From NCBI GenBank assembly GCA_943737045.1, contig CALSFV010000079.1, positions 383,409-447,408 of the forward strand: a DNA stretch of 64,000 nt, in the 5' to 3' direction. The position numbers and the translations under genes were made by a program. The DNA comes from Parapristionchus giblindavisi. Lineage: Eukaryota > Nematoda > Chromadorea > Rhabditida > Diplogasteridae. Below the pieces are notes generated by a model that searched no databases, was not told the origin of the DNA, and worked only from the letters and a program-made list of their open reading frames with translations. Below are positions 12,151 to 23,706 of this stretch, piece by piece; position 1 is the first letter of the stretch, and each line of letters starts with the position of its first letter.

Positions 12151-12370
12151 CTCTGGTATTTCAAAACTTAAAGTCTACTTAAAGTACGTCACTGACTTGA
12201 AGTTTACTTTAGGTAAACTTCATGTGAGTGACGTCACTTTTTCACTTTAAGTAGACTTGCATCTCACTTTAAGTAGACTTACAAGTCTACTTAAAGTGAA
12301 TGTGCAAGTAGACTTACAAGTCTACTTAAAGTGAATGTGCAAGTAGACTTCAAGTTTTGAAATACCAGAG
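12151..12370. repeat. Family C multi-hairpin MITE, copy C1
   Basis: Ends CTCTGGTATTT and AAATACCAGAG. The interior is made almost wholly of the 13-mer TTTAAGTAGACTT and its complement in many alternating orientations, giving several possible nested hairpins. Other copies: 12634-12841, 20941-21075 (partial) and 38661-38868. Confidence 0.85.
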
Positions 12371-12633
12371 CCCCCCCAATAAATAATAAATATGTCATAA
12401 TAATCATGCCCATGTAATCACGTATTTGGGAATCAAAAGTACCTAGTAATTCGACAGAATGGTCGAATCCGATTGCTTGTTTGAAATATTCATATTCTTA
12501 CGTCCAAAAGCCCGTGAAAGAGTTGTCTGATGAGTATTTGCCTTCTTGCTTCTTCATAATCCATCCGATGTTTGCTTCAATATCTATAATAATTATTATT
12601 ATTATTTTTCACCATAAATAGACACACGTACTA

Positions 12634-12841
12634 CTCTGGTATTTTGCCACTTAAAGTCTACTTAAACTTTCCCACTTTAAGTAGACTTTAAGTAAACTTA
12701 AAGTGAGACGTAAGTCTACTTAAAGTGGTGTGGTATACTGTAATTCATTTCGTCAAATGTTCTTTCACTTAAAGTTTACTTAAAGTCTACTTAAAGTCTG
12801 TGACGTAGTTTAAGTAGACTTTAAGCGGCAAAATACCAGAG
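12634..12841. repeat. Family C multi-hairpin MITE, copy C2
   Basis: Same ends (CTCTGGTATTT / AAATACCAGAG) and the same 13-mer lattice as C1. It is nearly identical to copy C4 at 38661-38868, including the spacer TGGTATACTGTAATNCATTT. Confidence 0.85.
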
Positions 12842-12847
12842 TAGCAA

Positions 12848-13070
12848 AGACACCCCAGGCAACGCTCTCTCGCCGACAAAGAAAGCGAGAGAGCGTTGCC
12901 TGGTGCGTCTTTCGTTGGTACTTTGTCAGTGCGGAGAGTTTCAAATATGCTCGGGGTGCGCATTTCAAGGGGCTGACACCTTTGTCAACTTCAACACTCT
13001 ACGCTCTCTCGTTGTTAGATAACAGAGAAATAGTGTGCGCGATGAAGAGGCCATTGAGTGAGGTCACCCT
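12848..13070. repeat. Rearranged family A (A2) followed by family B (B3) copy
   Basis: 12848-12965 holds both arms of family A (CAACGCTCTCTCGCC / GCGAGAGAGCGTTGC and the CTCGGGGTGCGC end) in disturbed order. 12966-13070 is a diverged family B hairpin whose left end reads GACACCTTTGTCAAC. TTAA borders are no longer clear. Confidence 0.6.
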
Positions 13071-13104
13071 CACGACTGACAAGCACGGAATTTTTATAGC
13101 AAGT

Positions 13105-13275
13105 TTGAAAAATAAAGTCAGTTTGCGTTAACGTGGTACGGTATATAGATTACGGAAATACACTTGTTTATTTGATACGAGAATACACAATGAATTTTTA
13201 TGTTTAGAGAGAGAATCCAAGCGAGATATTATGGCGATCAGAGAGAGAGCGCGAGAAGGAGAGAGAGTGAACTGC
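13105..13275 (+). repeat. Dispersed repeat Q, copy Q1
   Basis: A block with ATACACTTGT, CACAATG(A/T)AT, ATGTTTAGAGAGAGA and a purine-rich GAGAGAGCGCGAGAAGG tail. Related blocks are at 27010-27190 and 29350-29540, the latter two continuing into a shared CAGCCAGTAGCAA segment. Class unknown. Confidence 0.5.
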
Positions 13276-13884
13276 ATATTACATGCATCCGATAAATGTA
13301 ATTCCCTGAATCTAGGTAGGGCTAATCATAAGGAATCTATACCATAAATAATGTCAACATAGTTCACAATATGCATTTATCGCTTGTTGACACATTAATT
13401 CAATGTATGATAAATTAAATTAAATTAAATTAAATTAATAGTGACGCGCATGAATGGATTAGCGAGCCTCCGATTGTCCCTATTACTATCTAGCGAAACC
13501 ACAGGCTTGGAAAAAACAGCGAGGAAAGAAGACCCAGTTGATATGCCAAAAAACAATCATCGTCTCTCTTTTCATTCCTCTCATTTTCAACACTTACTCA
13601 ACACAGATTTGCATTCGATGTGAATAATGTACAAACATAAAGGAAATAAGCGGTAATTTCATTGGTAATTTGACCAGCATAAGACCTGACGTGAGCATTC
13701 GAAACACACAATTTTCAATAACTGCGAAATCCTAGTGTATCCAATTTACACTATCGAATTTACATTACAGCAATCCAACGACTGTACCTTTTTGTTATTC
13801 TGATCAGTTAGCCCGTGGCATGTCGCCCATCTATAAATATGATTGTCAAATTTATAATCAATCAGTGTCAAATTTATCAATCAA

Positions 13885-14030
13885 TTGGACCCCCAGTTGC
13901 AAGAAGAAGCAAGGTCGCCCAGTTAAGAGATGGAGGGATGATTTCGTGAAGTCACAATTCTTACAAGTGGCGAGGTACAATCGTTCGTAATGGAGAAACC
14001 TCATGGCAACCCAGCTACGAAAGACCCATT
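13885..14030 (+). pseudogene. LINE reverse-transcriptase C-terminal relic
   Basis: The + frame reads GRPVKRWRDDFVKSQF followed after a stop by WRNLMATQL. This matches the characteristic C-terminal tail of RTE/CR1-like LINE proteins (GRPxxRWxDD ... DRxxWR). No reverse-transcriptase core precedes it, so it is a 3' scrap. Confidence 0.6.
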
Positions 14031-14424
14031 AAAGCCGATAAAGTTGATTCAATGTTATTGTCAAATGTCAAATTTATATTCGATCACCCTTTTGTCCTAT
14101 GTTGCCTCAGTTGCGTCATAGTATGTTATGTGCACTATAGTATTTCACCCCATTTGTATCTGTTTCCCGCCACTGTCACCACTCAAAGAAATGTTAATAT
14201 TATTATTGGTATTCGTTCAGTTTTTGTTCTGACTAAGATATCTCGTTGTAGTAGGCGACGTTCGTTCATTTTGCATAAAGTGAAATCATTTGTCAATTGA
14301 AAAGGCTACCGAATGAATCAACGTCTCCTCCATCTATTTCCTCGCAGTGTTCTCGATTTTACTGTTGAAGGAAGCCTAAGCAGTAGATCGAGCCAAATCT
14401 TGCCCCAAAATTTCATCATAAGCA
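14031..14424. other. Non-coding stretch upstream of the secreted-protein gene
   Basis: Nothing recognisable apart from short repeats of TGTCAAATTTAT (also at 13845-13880). It may contain the promoter of the gene starting at 14425. Confidence 0.3.
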
Positions 14425-16763
14425 ATGCTGATCCTACCTATATCATTCTTATCGTGTATTACCGCTTTGTGCACTGCTTATGATCTCGGAGAAGTAAGTT
14501 TTTTCATAATTTTCTTCCAATGTTTCTCAATTGATGAAAAATTGATTCTTCTGATATGTTTAAGGACATATTCAACAGCACAAACAGAAAGGCCGTAACC
14601 GTGGAGCTTTTAGGCTCAAATATATCTGAGATTTACACGACATTGAATAGACTCGAGAAGGAATATGCAAATTCCGTACGTTCCTTTCGAAATGTTGGTC
14701 GTTAAAGATGGAGACCCACGAGTTTTTTCGTAATAAGACTGTTCAGATAGAATGATAGAGATTCCTCACACGAATCGAAAGACATATCTGATATTGTTTC
14801 CCGATATGTTTAAAGCTCACTATGAGCATTGAAAGTACAACTTTCAAGGCATGTAGAGAGTGCTCATTGAATTTGCATACTTTCTCTCTCATTTTCTCAT
14901 TATCCCTTACGCCAATTACCATATGATATAAACAATAGCCAGCATGCTTATCGTGGCGGGAGTCAGTCATGCCAACTCATGGGTCCCCTTCTTTAAGGCG
15001 ACACCCCGAGCTAATTTGAAACTCTCTACTCTGGCAATGCTCTCTCGCGTTCTCTGTCTGCGAGAGAGCGTTGCCAGAGTGGAGAGTAAAATTTGCTCGG
15101 GTGTGCCTTTAATGGTAGATTCATCCTTCAGCCGAGAGCCGCGTTCTTTTTCGATGTCTTCAGAGATCGTGTCGAGGAGGTAACTATTGATAGTTTTGTT
15201 TGAATACTTATAAACACTGCGCTCACATTATCTAGCATAGACAAGTTTGTACGAACGATATTCTTCATCTCTTTCGAATAAATATTTCAGATTATCTGAA
15301 ACACTAATCACTTAGGGCCTTCGTGTGCCTTGAATAACGTGATTACATTATCCTTCGCCTTGTCAATAGTGATTCGTTTAGTGTCAAGTCGAATCACTGA
15401 GAGAGTGTGTCGAAGAGCTGACCAATCTCGTCCAACAATTGGAACCCATCGAAGACGATGATAATAATACAATGGCGATTAAGGACGACAGATTCTATGG
15501 TGGGCACTGCTTTTATTGTTTATTTATTGAATTTACTATATTGGTTTAATGAATTTTAGTAAAATAATCACTTTCTTGATTTTGAATGAGCTACCAGAGC
15601 TCATTGTCCCACGCTTTGAACAAAACAGTGTGTCTCAATTTATTTGTAGAAGCTGTGAATAATGCGACTTCAACTGCCAGGAATCGCTTCGCTGTGGTGA
15701 TCAAATATGCCTCTGAACTGTCAGTATGTTTAATATTGATTTCATAATCATGAAATTGGTTTTAACAGGAAAAGTAACACCAATAATTAAAGAAAAAAAC
15801 TAGTCTTACAAATTACACAGCTAGCGAATTGTGAAAACGTGAAAAACTGTTTTCTATAGGGTACATGAGGGCAACGAAACGTATTCGGATAATTTTGATG
15901 AGGAGGAGAAATACATCGACGCAGTAAGTTATCTTCTTTCAAATGATCATAGCCTAAAGTAATTATTGTGAAGTTTAAAGAATGTGGCTTCTTTTTTTCT
16001 GCTAATTTCCTATTATCCAATTTCAATTAAAAGTTACTGCAAATCTTGCAAAAAAAGTTTAAAAAGATTATTTACAGTAAAAAAATTGATTTGAGATGCA
16101 AAACAACACTGAAAAGTTCGAGGACTTCTCACAACTGTACAATACGAGTATGGTCTTTGATGAGATGCTAGCAGCAAGCAACAATTTCTCGGAGAAATGG
16201 AATGAAACTGTGAGTCGTAAATAACTAATTTCTTTTATTAGATATTAACTTCTTGCAGGAACCGTTCGAACGATTCTTAATTAACAGAAAGGCGTTCAGA
16301 GATGAAGTAAGTCGACTTTGCTTATTTTGATGATAGATTTGCGTCATAATTTGCATAGCCCCTGGGTTTTCAAAATATCCGTTTTTTCTTGTTACACAAT
16401 GCGCCATTCATTTTGAACGTAATTCGCCTGAATCGTCTGAACACTTTATTGCAATGTATATAGTTTATGATTGACTAGATTAGACTTTGCCGTCATATAT
16501 TCAAATCATTTCACTAAAATATTTGCAATGCTCGATCTTAATAACAAATCGTTCAGACTATGCAAAAGGTTTACGAGTTGGTGAGTAATCTAGATGAAGC
16601 GTACGAATACCTCTACGGAGTGTACAATTGTTCATCATCGACGATCGGAACCATATTCCAAAAGCAACAGCGTAAGGTCCATTGTAATGTTTCAAAAGTG
16701 GCTATCAACTGAATAAATATGAATATGAATATGAATATATAAATATAAATATGAATATGAGAA

Positions 16764-16794
<31 letters not shown>

Positions 16795-17293
16795 ACCGGT
16801 TGAGACAATGTACGAACAAACATAGCAAAATTCATATCTATTTTTAGAGTATATGGCATACCTCGACGAGCACGTGAAGACGATTATCGGACGTATCACT
16901 GATGTTGAGATGTATGTTGGCACAATCATAATAAAAGAAAGAATAAGATATGTGACCGGAAATCAAAGTGACACCCCGCGCTTATTTGAAATTCTCCGCT
17001 ATCGGTACGCTATCTCGCTTTCTTTGTCTGCGAGTGAGTATTGTCAAAGCCGGGCTCTGCTCCTCTTAGCTAATTAGCTCTAGCTCTAGCTCTGGCTAGC
17101 TCTGAATTAGCTCTCGTCTTTCGTCGTCATGTCTTGAGGAGTAATTTAAAAGTATGTACATAATTCATGTCCCATTTGCAGCGACGACTCTGAGGAAGAT
17201 TACGATGATGATGATGATAATAGAGTTAATTCAAAAGTAGATTACGTAGATGACGGGAATTCAACGATGAGCAATCAAACCGATTCCAACTGA
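14425..17293 (+). CDS. Secreted, heavily glycosylatable protein of unknown family (about 297 aa)
   Basis: Exon model: 14425-14493, 14565-14675, 15382-15499, 15650-15723, micro-exon 15769-15773, 15860-15923, 16096-16209, 16259-16306, 16557-16671, 16848-16911, 17182-17293 (TGA). All phases join into one open frame of 298 codons. The first exon encodes a hydrophobic signal peptide (MLILPISFLSCITALCTA), and no other membrane segment was seen. The mature part is helical and acidic, has 12 N-x-S/T sequons and few cysteines, and ends in an Asp-rich tail. Without the 5-nt micro-exon (GAAAA) the frame breaks at 15860. It lies between good AG and GT signals but remains inferred. The acceptor before 16096 (TTTGAG) is also weak. 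Intron 2 has taken up elements G1 and A3, and intron 9 a family A relic. I do not recognise the family; secretion and glycosylation are predictions. Confidence 0.75.
14702..14996. repeat. Element G, copy G1
   Basis: Inverted ends GGAGACCCACGAGTTTTTT and AACTCATGGGTCCCCTTCTTT, bordered by TTAA at 14702-14705 and 14993-14996. A second copy (40671-41033) lies in intron 1 of paralog 5. Its right TTAA is shared with MITE A3. Confidence 0.7.
14993..15112. repeat. Family A hairpin MITE, copy A3
   Basis: A well-preserved TTAA-flanked copy with perfect CTCTGGCAATGCTCTCTCGC stem halves. It lies in intron 2 of the secreted-protein gene and abuts element G1. Confidence 0.85.
16719..16795. repeat. (GAATAT)n/(AAAT)n simple repeat
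   Basis: GAATAT units grade into TAAA units, inside intron 9 of the secreted-protein gene. Confidence 0.9.
16968..17060. repeat. Family A relic, copy A4
   Basis: The left half is clear (ACACCCCGCGCTTATTTGAAA), while the right half is degraded after GCGAGTGAGTATTG. It lies in the last intron of the secreted-protein gene. Confidence 0.6.
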
Positions 17294-17404
17294 AATTGTT
17301 TTGCTTTGTGTATCGTAATAATATACAGTATATGATCTTGACATTTGAAGTATAAAAGGTATCGCAAATATCGTTGTAAACAATAACAGAATTGTGTTCT
17401 CACT

Positions 17405-19132
17405 AACAAGGTGAGTCTGGTTGGCCGGTCCCGGACTTCGGGATGAGACATATCACGCATGTCAGCTAAGGATTGACTGATTCCACTACACACTTTTGAG
17501 CTGACCCCCTCTTTTCTCCACGGTTTTCGATGGTCCTTGGGTAGGACATCCCTGAACCAGAGTAGCAAGGTTGGTAGATCAATCGTCTCTCCAGGAGCTC
17601 ACGTCAAAGTTCGTCGTTGAGGCCCCTTCCGATGCGATTTTCTCGGCTCACAGGAGAGCTAGGAAAAAGTGATCAACAGATGAAATGTGTAATTTCTCGA
17701 GTACTTTCAGATAAAAATGTGAAAATCCAACTTTTTGATTTTGTGTTCCATAAGGAATTGGTTTTGTTCTACAGTTCCGGGACCTATTTTGTTTTGGGCT
17801 CAATCGATAGAGCTCGTCAATAGCTTTCATTTAAGCCCTTGGGAGCCGATTTAAGTTGACATTTGGCTGAATGACGGCCAAAAAACTGCATTTGAATGCT
17901 GGTAGATCACTAATGAAAGCCGCGCGTTGCTTTGATCTACTCGCCTTTGTAGGCTAATTGACAAGATTGTCCTGTAATATACTGGAGAATGGGATGACGA
18001 TCAATCTGACGTCGAATCGCTCACCCAAGTTCGTTTTGTTCTCGCTGCAGCCAAACCAGCGAAATTAGTCCATTTCGATGGTTCCTGATACGGATTGAAA
18101 GATGAATGCTGTAGATCTGAGAAAAGTTCCATTTAGAACTCTCTGGATCTCTGGCCAAGTGATCTATGTTTCTCGAAGAATTCCCGAGAGAGTTCTCGAT
18201 GGACTGAATCGACGTAGCCATCTTGGATGCCCATCCACTGGGCGGAACTGGAACTTTCTCTCATATCTACAGTATTCATCGGTCAATCCGTATCAGGAAC
18301 CATCGGAATGGACTAATTTCGCTGATTTGGCTGCTGCGAGAACAAAACGTACTTGGGTGAGCGACTCGACGTCAGATTGATCGTCAGCACATTCTCCAGT
18401 ATATTACAGGACAATCCGGTCAATTATCCGACAATGGCGAGTCGATCAAAGCAACGCGCGGCTTTTATTAGTGATCTACCATCATTCAAATGCAGTTTTT
18501 TGGCCGTCATTCAGCCAAATGCCAACTTAAATCGGCTCACAAGGGCTTAAATGAAAGCTATTGACGAGCTCTATCGATTGTGCCCAAAACAAAATAGGTC
18601 CCGGAACTGTAGAACAAAACCAATTCCTTATGGAACACAAAATCAAAAAGTTGGATTTTCACATTTTTATCTGAAAGTACTCGAGAAATTACACATTTCA
18701 TCTGTTGATCACTTTTTCCTAGCTCTCCTGTGAGCCGAGAAAATCGCATCGGAAGGGGCCTCAACGACGAACTTTGACGTGAGCTCCTGGAGAGACGATT
18801 GATCTACCAACCTTGCTACTCTGGTTCAGGGATGTCCTACCCAAGGACCATTGAAAACCGTGGAGAAAAGAGGGGGTCAGCTCAAAAGTGTGTAGTGAAG
18901 CAGACGATTTTGGTCAATCCTTAGGTGACATGCGTGATATACCATTCGATAGGTATCCGAAAAAAACAAGACTTTTCAAGTTGACCATTTTGGCAGAATG
19001 TCCGTGGGATTTTTTTTTCGCCCTACAATGAAACACAGTCTTTGTGAGGTAGCTTGTGCGGGAATCGAATTTGAGAGCAAAAGATGTATAGACCAGCGAA
19101 AATCCGTACCGGCCAACCAGACTTTCCCTTGT
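17405..19132. mobile_element. 1.7-kb foldback element H
   Basis: The outer ends ACAAGGTGAGTCTGGTTGGCC and GGCCAACCAGACTTTCCCTTGT are complementary. The bulk of 17460-18070 returns reversed at 18310-18935, for example the blocks ending in TAGCTTTCATTTAAGCCC. The centre (about 18100-18250) is itself partly palindromic. The right part shares ATACCATTCGATAGGT with the foldback at 5612-6105. No transposase frame was found. The paired reading frames are mirror images. Confidence 0.8.
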
Positions 19133-19367
19133 AAGTTGATACGCCACTGAATAAACTCTTATTTATTTTTTGCCAAAGGTCAATGTGGCCTTGGAATAGT
19201 TAAGGCATGATTCGAAAAAATTAAATGAAACATCGACATCGGAAGGTTTCCAAAGACATCTACATCAAATATTGGAATACGTTTCACTGTGTTTTATACA
19301 TCAGAAGTTGGCCAACGAGATCGGAAAACAATATTTCATAGCTCTATGTCAACTAAACTACGAGCCT

Positions 19368-19488
19368 TTAAAGGGATCATAACCTCACTCAATGATCTCT
19401 TCGACGCGCAATGCTCTCTCGTTGTTAGAGAACAGAGAAATAGTGTGCGCAATGAAGAGACCATTGAGAGAGGTTACGCTCCCTTTAA
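19368..19488. repeat. Family B hairpin MITE, copy B4
   Basis: TTAA-flanked copy with both arms intact (GCTCTCTCGTTGTTAGAGAAC and complement). It lies downstream of the - strand secreted-protein gene. Confidence 0.85.
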
Positions 19489-19685
19489 GAGTGGTTCCGA
19501 TGTTTATCATTGGGATACGTTATGTACACAGATGCCGCGTCGGCTTACAGATATCAAACCATTTTTTCTTCATTTCACAGACAGTTTATTTAGTCTATGT
19601 TTCAACAAACCCTGAGCATTCGTTGCAACTGACGAAAAAAATGTTGAAACTGTAATTGTAAAATATTCATAAATTTTGAAATATC

Positions 19686-19691
19686 TTTATT
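19686..19691 (-). promoter_or_regulatory. Polyadenylation signal AATAAA
   Basis: TTTATT on the + strand reads AATAAA on the - strand, 29 bp after the stop codon at 19720-19722. This spacing is plausible for a short nematode-type 3' UTR. Confidence 0.6.
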
Positions 19692-19719
19692 AATTCCATA
19701 TAATGTGCTGATAACAAAA

Positions 19720-20536
19720 TCATTTAGGACCACAAAGATCCTTGGGATTGGGCTGCACCACTTCTAATCCACAGAAGAAGGACTTCGTCCGATTGTTCAG
19801 CCTTTTCTGATAAGGTGGACAGCAAGTGGGCGTTGGAAACGTGCATAGAGCAGTATTGCATGGACCAATATCGGATGCTTCGCCTCTGAAAAGTATACTA
19901 TATTAATTTAAAACCACTCATCTCATCTCCGACTGTGACAAAAAGTCTTTTCCTCAATGTATTCTACCATAGTCGTCATACGAGAATTCATTCAAATTTC
20001 TACATTCATAGTTTTGAAGATATCCCTGGAGAATCACACCCCATTACATTGTCAAATCGCAATTATTTCATTTCATCTCTGGCATAAATACATCATTATT
20101 AGAAGAAGAACACTTACACACACGGACAGCCACATGATTCAGACAGACAAGTTCGCACTCTCGGAGCAGTGAAGCATGAGCCACATGGTTTGCAGTAACC
20201 GGGAGTCAATGGATTACAAGTCTCAGGACACTCACCGGTGGCCGTCCACTCTGACCATACTCCGGCACCGTCATTTGGACAATTCTGCTCATCGGTAGCT
20301 TGAACTACTGAAATGAGCTTTATGAAGTTGAATTTAGAGAGCGATGCCGTACTCCACTCGGTTATTTGTTTCTGGTCAGTTCTTTCAAAAGCGTTGATTG
20401 TGGCACCGTTGAGAAAACTATTGCACATCTCTTTAATTTCGTGACAGTGCTTTCACGTTTTTCATGACTTGCCAAATAACTAACCTGCATATGGGAATAA
20501 GCAAAGTAGTGCGAGGATGGAGTGTGCAGTTTGCAT
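19720..20536 (-). CDS. Small secreted cysteine-rich protein, thrombospondin-1-like (135 aa)
   Basis: Three exons on the - strand (20536-20485, 20307-20118, 19885-19720) join in phase to 136 codons with GT/AG borders. Exon 1 encodes a signal peptide (MQTAHSILALLCLFPYA). Exon 2 begins the mature protein with a GVWSEWTATGECPETC motif, the tryptophan/cysteine pattern of thrombospondin type-1 repeats, followed by PCGSC, RTCLSESCGCPC. Exon 3 adds ALCTFPTPTCCPPY and a final CGP. The arrangement resembles small secreted proteins common in nematodes, which is one reason for the nematode assignment. It is probably extracellular. No enzymatic motif is present and the partner is unknown. Confidence 0.8.
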
Positions 20537-20724
20537 CAGTGCGTTTTACAAATACGTTTGTATCTGATATTAAACGCAAATAGTACGTCCTATATATGGA
20601 CAAGTTTACTCTTTGTACTATTACATCTGCGTCAATGATTTGGACGTTTCACTACGGTTTACACAGGAGAAGTTGGCGAACGAGATCGGGTCACAGGATT
20701 TCAATTCCCTTGTCAACCAGACGG

Positions 20725-20830
20725 TAAAGTTAGTCCGAAAAAGAGATTAGGCCCTCCGGAATGAATTGGCCTTGAATCGTCACTGGCCGAGCAGTGATCA
20801 CCCAGAGGACTTCGTTAATTGGTATCAGGT
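20725..20830 (-). repeat. Dispersed repeat K, copy K3
   Basis: Reverse-oriented copy with GGCCCTCCGGAATGAATTGG and GCAGTGATCACCC. A G-run follows at 20869-20878. Confidence 0.55.
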
Positions 20831-20940
20831 GGTTGTTGGAAAAGGGCCGCAGGGCATCAAAACATTGGGGGGGGGGGGTTTCGCTGACCATTCGACTTAA
20901 CTTTGTCTTTTCAACCTCTTACTCCTTCTTTTTTACTGCG

Positions 20941-21075
20941 TAAGTCTACTTAAAGTGGTGTAGTATAATGTAATGCATTTCGTCAAATGTTCTTTCACTT
21001 TAAGTAGACTTAAAGTATACTTCTGTAAAGTCTGTGACGTAGTTTAAGTAGACTTTAAGTTTCGAAATACTAGAG
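20941..21075. repeat. Family C MITE, partial copy C3
   Basis: Retains the right two thirds of the C2/C4 type (TAAGTCTACTTAAAGTGGTG to AAATACTAGAG). The left end is missing. Confidence 0.75.
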
Positions 21076-21401
21076 CATGTGCATATACGGTCAATACGTG
21101 ATTCTATCACGATCTATAAAGAGATCAAAATGCATAATAAATATCAAAGTTTGCACAGTGGGTAAACAATGTGGACGTTCGCCAGCAACTTCGCTACTAT
21201 AATATGCACATAGAGAAAGAACAAATCATGAATCATTATTTGGTTGAAATCGGGTCATTGTTTTCGGGACATCGTCATTATGCGTAAAAGATACGATTGG
21301 TTGGAAAGAATATCGAAGACTTATTCATGAATATACAATGAAACGGGTAATGATGAAAAAGTGAAGTGAAGTGATAATGAACATGATAATGCAAAAACGA
21401 A

Positions 21402-21697
21402 TTAGTAAGAATCAACTTTCAAAAGCTGCAGTTGCTCGATTTTTTTGAACGAAACCCGTCGCATATCCGTCGCACGAAAGACAGCCAAAGAAGATTTTGT
21501 GGACTTGATTTCCATTGAAACAGCAATTTTTTGCTGGAATTACCATGAAGACATAAAATGCTTTCGGGGGAATCGAACTCGTGTACAAAAGTTTTTAAAA
21601 AATGCAACTTTTTGTCTGTCTTTCGTGCGGCGGATATGCGACTGTTTTCATTTAAAAAGTCGATCAACTGCAGCTTTTCACAGTTGATTCTTACTAA
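21402..21697. repeat. 296-bp MITE L with inverted ends
   Basis: Ends TTAGTAAGAATCAACT and AGTTGATTCTTACTAA, with a second inverted pair around CTGCAG. The inside carries GGGGGAATCGAACTCGTG, a tRNA B-box-like string on the - strand, also seen in element G2 and foldback H. Confidence 0.75.
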
Positions 21698-22849
21698 GTC
21701 GACCATGCTGATTATCGCTATGTAGGTTACTAACCGTAATTTCAACCATCACAGAAACCATTCCCTAGTAAGTTGGCGATATCGATGAAAGTTTAACCCC
21801 TTTATATTATTCTAGAATAATATGAATACGACTAACAAATACTTCCAACATACGAGCATACTTTCAGTGCTTTTATGGAGAAATGGCGAGATGACAACTC
21901 CCGTGATGTTAGCGAAAGTCCTATGCGAAGTGTCAACAGCAATTATGCACGCGAAGAACTTCCTTGAAGATGCGGGCTATGATAAAATTGTAGACGAACA
22001 TCAAGTGAAGAGATACGGTGAGATCGAAGATATACATATTACTGCTAGAGGAACATGCATGGGACGGACCAGAAACATCTTTGAAGATGTTAAGGTTAAC
22101 TATAGCAATTCGATTATATCTAACGGCCATCATAATGGAATTCCCTGAATTTAGGAGAAAACAATCACAAACTTTGCCTTTAGCTATTAGTCATATGAGT
22201 ACTTTTATAAATTATGAACTTAAATATATCTTTGAAATATCACATGATATTTTAGAACTCATTTTTTTGGATATACCTTCTTTAAACACTTTAACTCTAG
22301 CTTATGCTAAAAAATAGAAGAATTATCCCAACTCAAAGCAATAGACGGAACCTTTCTAATCAACACAGACAATATTCAACTTTGTTTACAACTTACAACA
22401 ACTTTGTTTTTGTTTACTTTGTTTATTGGTTTGGTACTAAAATATATCATAGAATAACTAATAATGGGAATTATGATATACATTTTGATATACATTTTAT
22501 GTATATATTACAAAATCGGCTGGCTATAACGTGGGTAGAATTAATGAAGGATGCGTTAGAATGAAATAATCATTTCTTGTAAACATGTATCATAATAGAA
22601 TGTATTGTATTCGTTTTCGTCTGTAAATCCTCTTCTTGTGTTTATCTGAAAAAAATAAATAAAATATTAACGTGTAATTAATTTTTGGTTGTTATATTAT
22701 AAAATTGTACTAATACAATAAATGAAATGAAATGAATCTTCCGATTTAACTATTCATCTAACATCCTCTTCCAATATCACTTATTTATGACTGTTTCTGC
22801 CATTCGTTCAGTGTTTCATCAACGATCTATCAGATACGAGTTTGAAATC
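21698..22849. other. AT-rich stretch with unsupported small ORFs
   Basis: The longest frame starts at an ATG at 21822 and runs to 22148 (108 codons). It has no recognisable motif. Downstream frames overlap each other and lack paralogs in the window. A gene is possible but I cannot support one. Confidence 0.2.
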
Positions 22850-22954
22850 ATTACTCAATGGTCTCTTCATTGCGCACACTATTTCTCTGTTCTCTAAAAA
22901 CGAGAGAGCAATTCGCGTCGAAGATACCGTTGAGTGAGGTTACGCTCCCTTTAA
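22850..22954. repeat. Family B hairpin MITE, copy B5 (left end lost)
   Basis: The right end GAGGTTACGCTCCCTTTAA is intact. The left end starts inside the arm at ACTCAATGGTCTC. Confidence 0.75.
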
Positions 22955-22989
22955 CGTGAACGGTAATTTGAAACCTTTTCAACACCTTC

Positions 22990-23095
22990 TTCTTGAAGAA
23001 TAGATTATGCCATCCGGACTGAATTGGGATTTAATTATCACTGGCCTAGCGGTGATAACCCGCAGGGTCGAGTGCCTTGAATAACGGGCTGTATA
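22990..23095 (-). repeat. Dispersed repeat K, copy K4
   Basis: Reverse-oriented, with CATCCGGACTGAATTGGG and GTGCCTTGAATAACGGG. It directly precedes element D2. Confidence 0.55.
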
Positions 23096-23128
23096 TTTAA
23101 CTTTCTTCTTGACATAATATGTATTATG

Positions 23129-23706
23129 TTATGAGGCCGTTTGTATAAGAGTCGGGCAAATCTGGGGGAGGGTTGGCACAGGCCAAAAATTTTGATACCC
23201 TCAAAACTTGTGAATAGGGGTTGTCGACCCTGCTGATGAAGATGGGCATTCTCATTTCGGCCCCAATGGTCCCGCAACGCCTGAGCGGGATTACGGTAAC
23301 ATCACGTTTTCAAGCCGTTCTCAGTGCATGGTTGAGCTAGAGGTATGAAAATTGGGATCCTTTGGCAGAATTCGATGGCGATGATGGGTGTCTACTTCAT
23401 TAGTTTTGAAAATTTTTCAAAAGCTCGATTAGTGGAAATTTTTTCCCGCTAATATTGCCTCGATATAGTGATCTGCAAAATCACGAGGAGTTGTCTGCGT
23501 CTCTCTATTCCGCGCGCTCTTTCGGCACTCTCTCATTTCGCCGCGCTCTCTCGACAGTGCGAGAGAGCGCGCGGAATTGAGAGAGTCCTCTTGTTTACCT
23601 CTTTCGCACTTCAATAATGAGTCTATACACAAGTTTTGAGGGTATTAAAATGTTTGGCCTGTGCCAACCCTTGTTCGACTCTTACACAAACTGTCTCTTA
23701 TTACAT
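23129..23706. mobile_element. Inverted-repeat element D, copy D2 (empty of hAT insertions)
   Basis: Ends TATGAGGCCGTTTGTATAAG and the partial complement near 23680-23700. It carries the same GAGAGAGCGCG hairpin as D1 (about 23500-23590), here reversed. At the place where D1 holds elements E and F it reads GATGGGTGTCTACTTCATTAG without interruption. Confidence 0.75.

Noticed and set aside
21822..22148. 108-codon ORF as a gene
   Set aside because: No motif, no splice-supported partners and no paralog. Kept only as an unassigned stretch.
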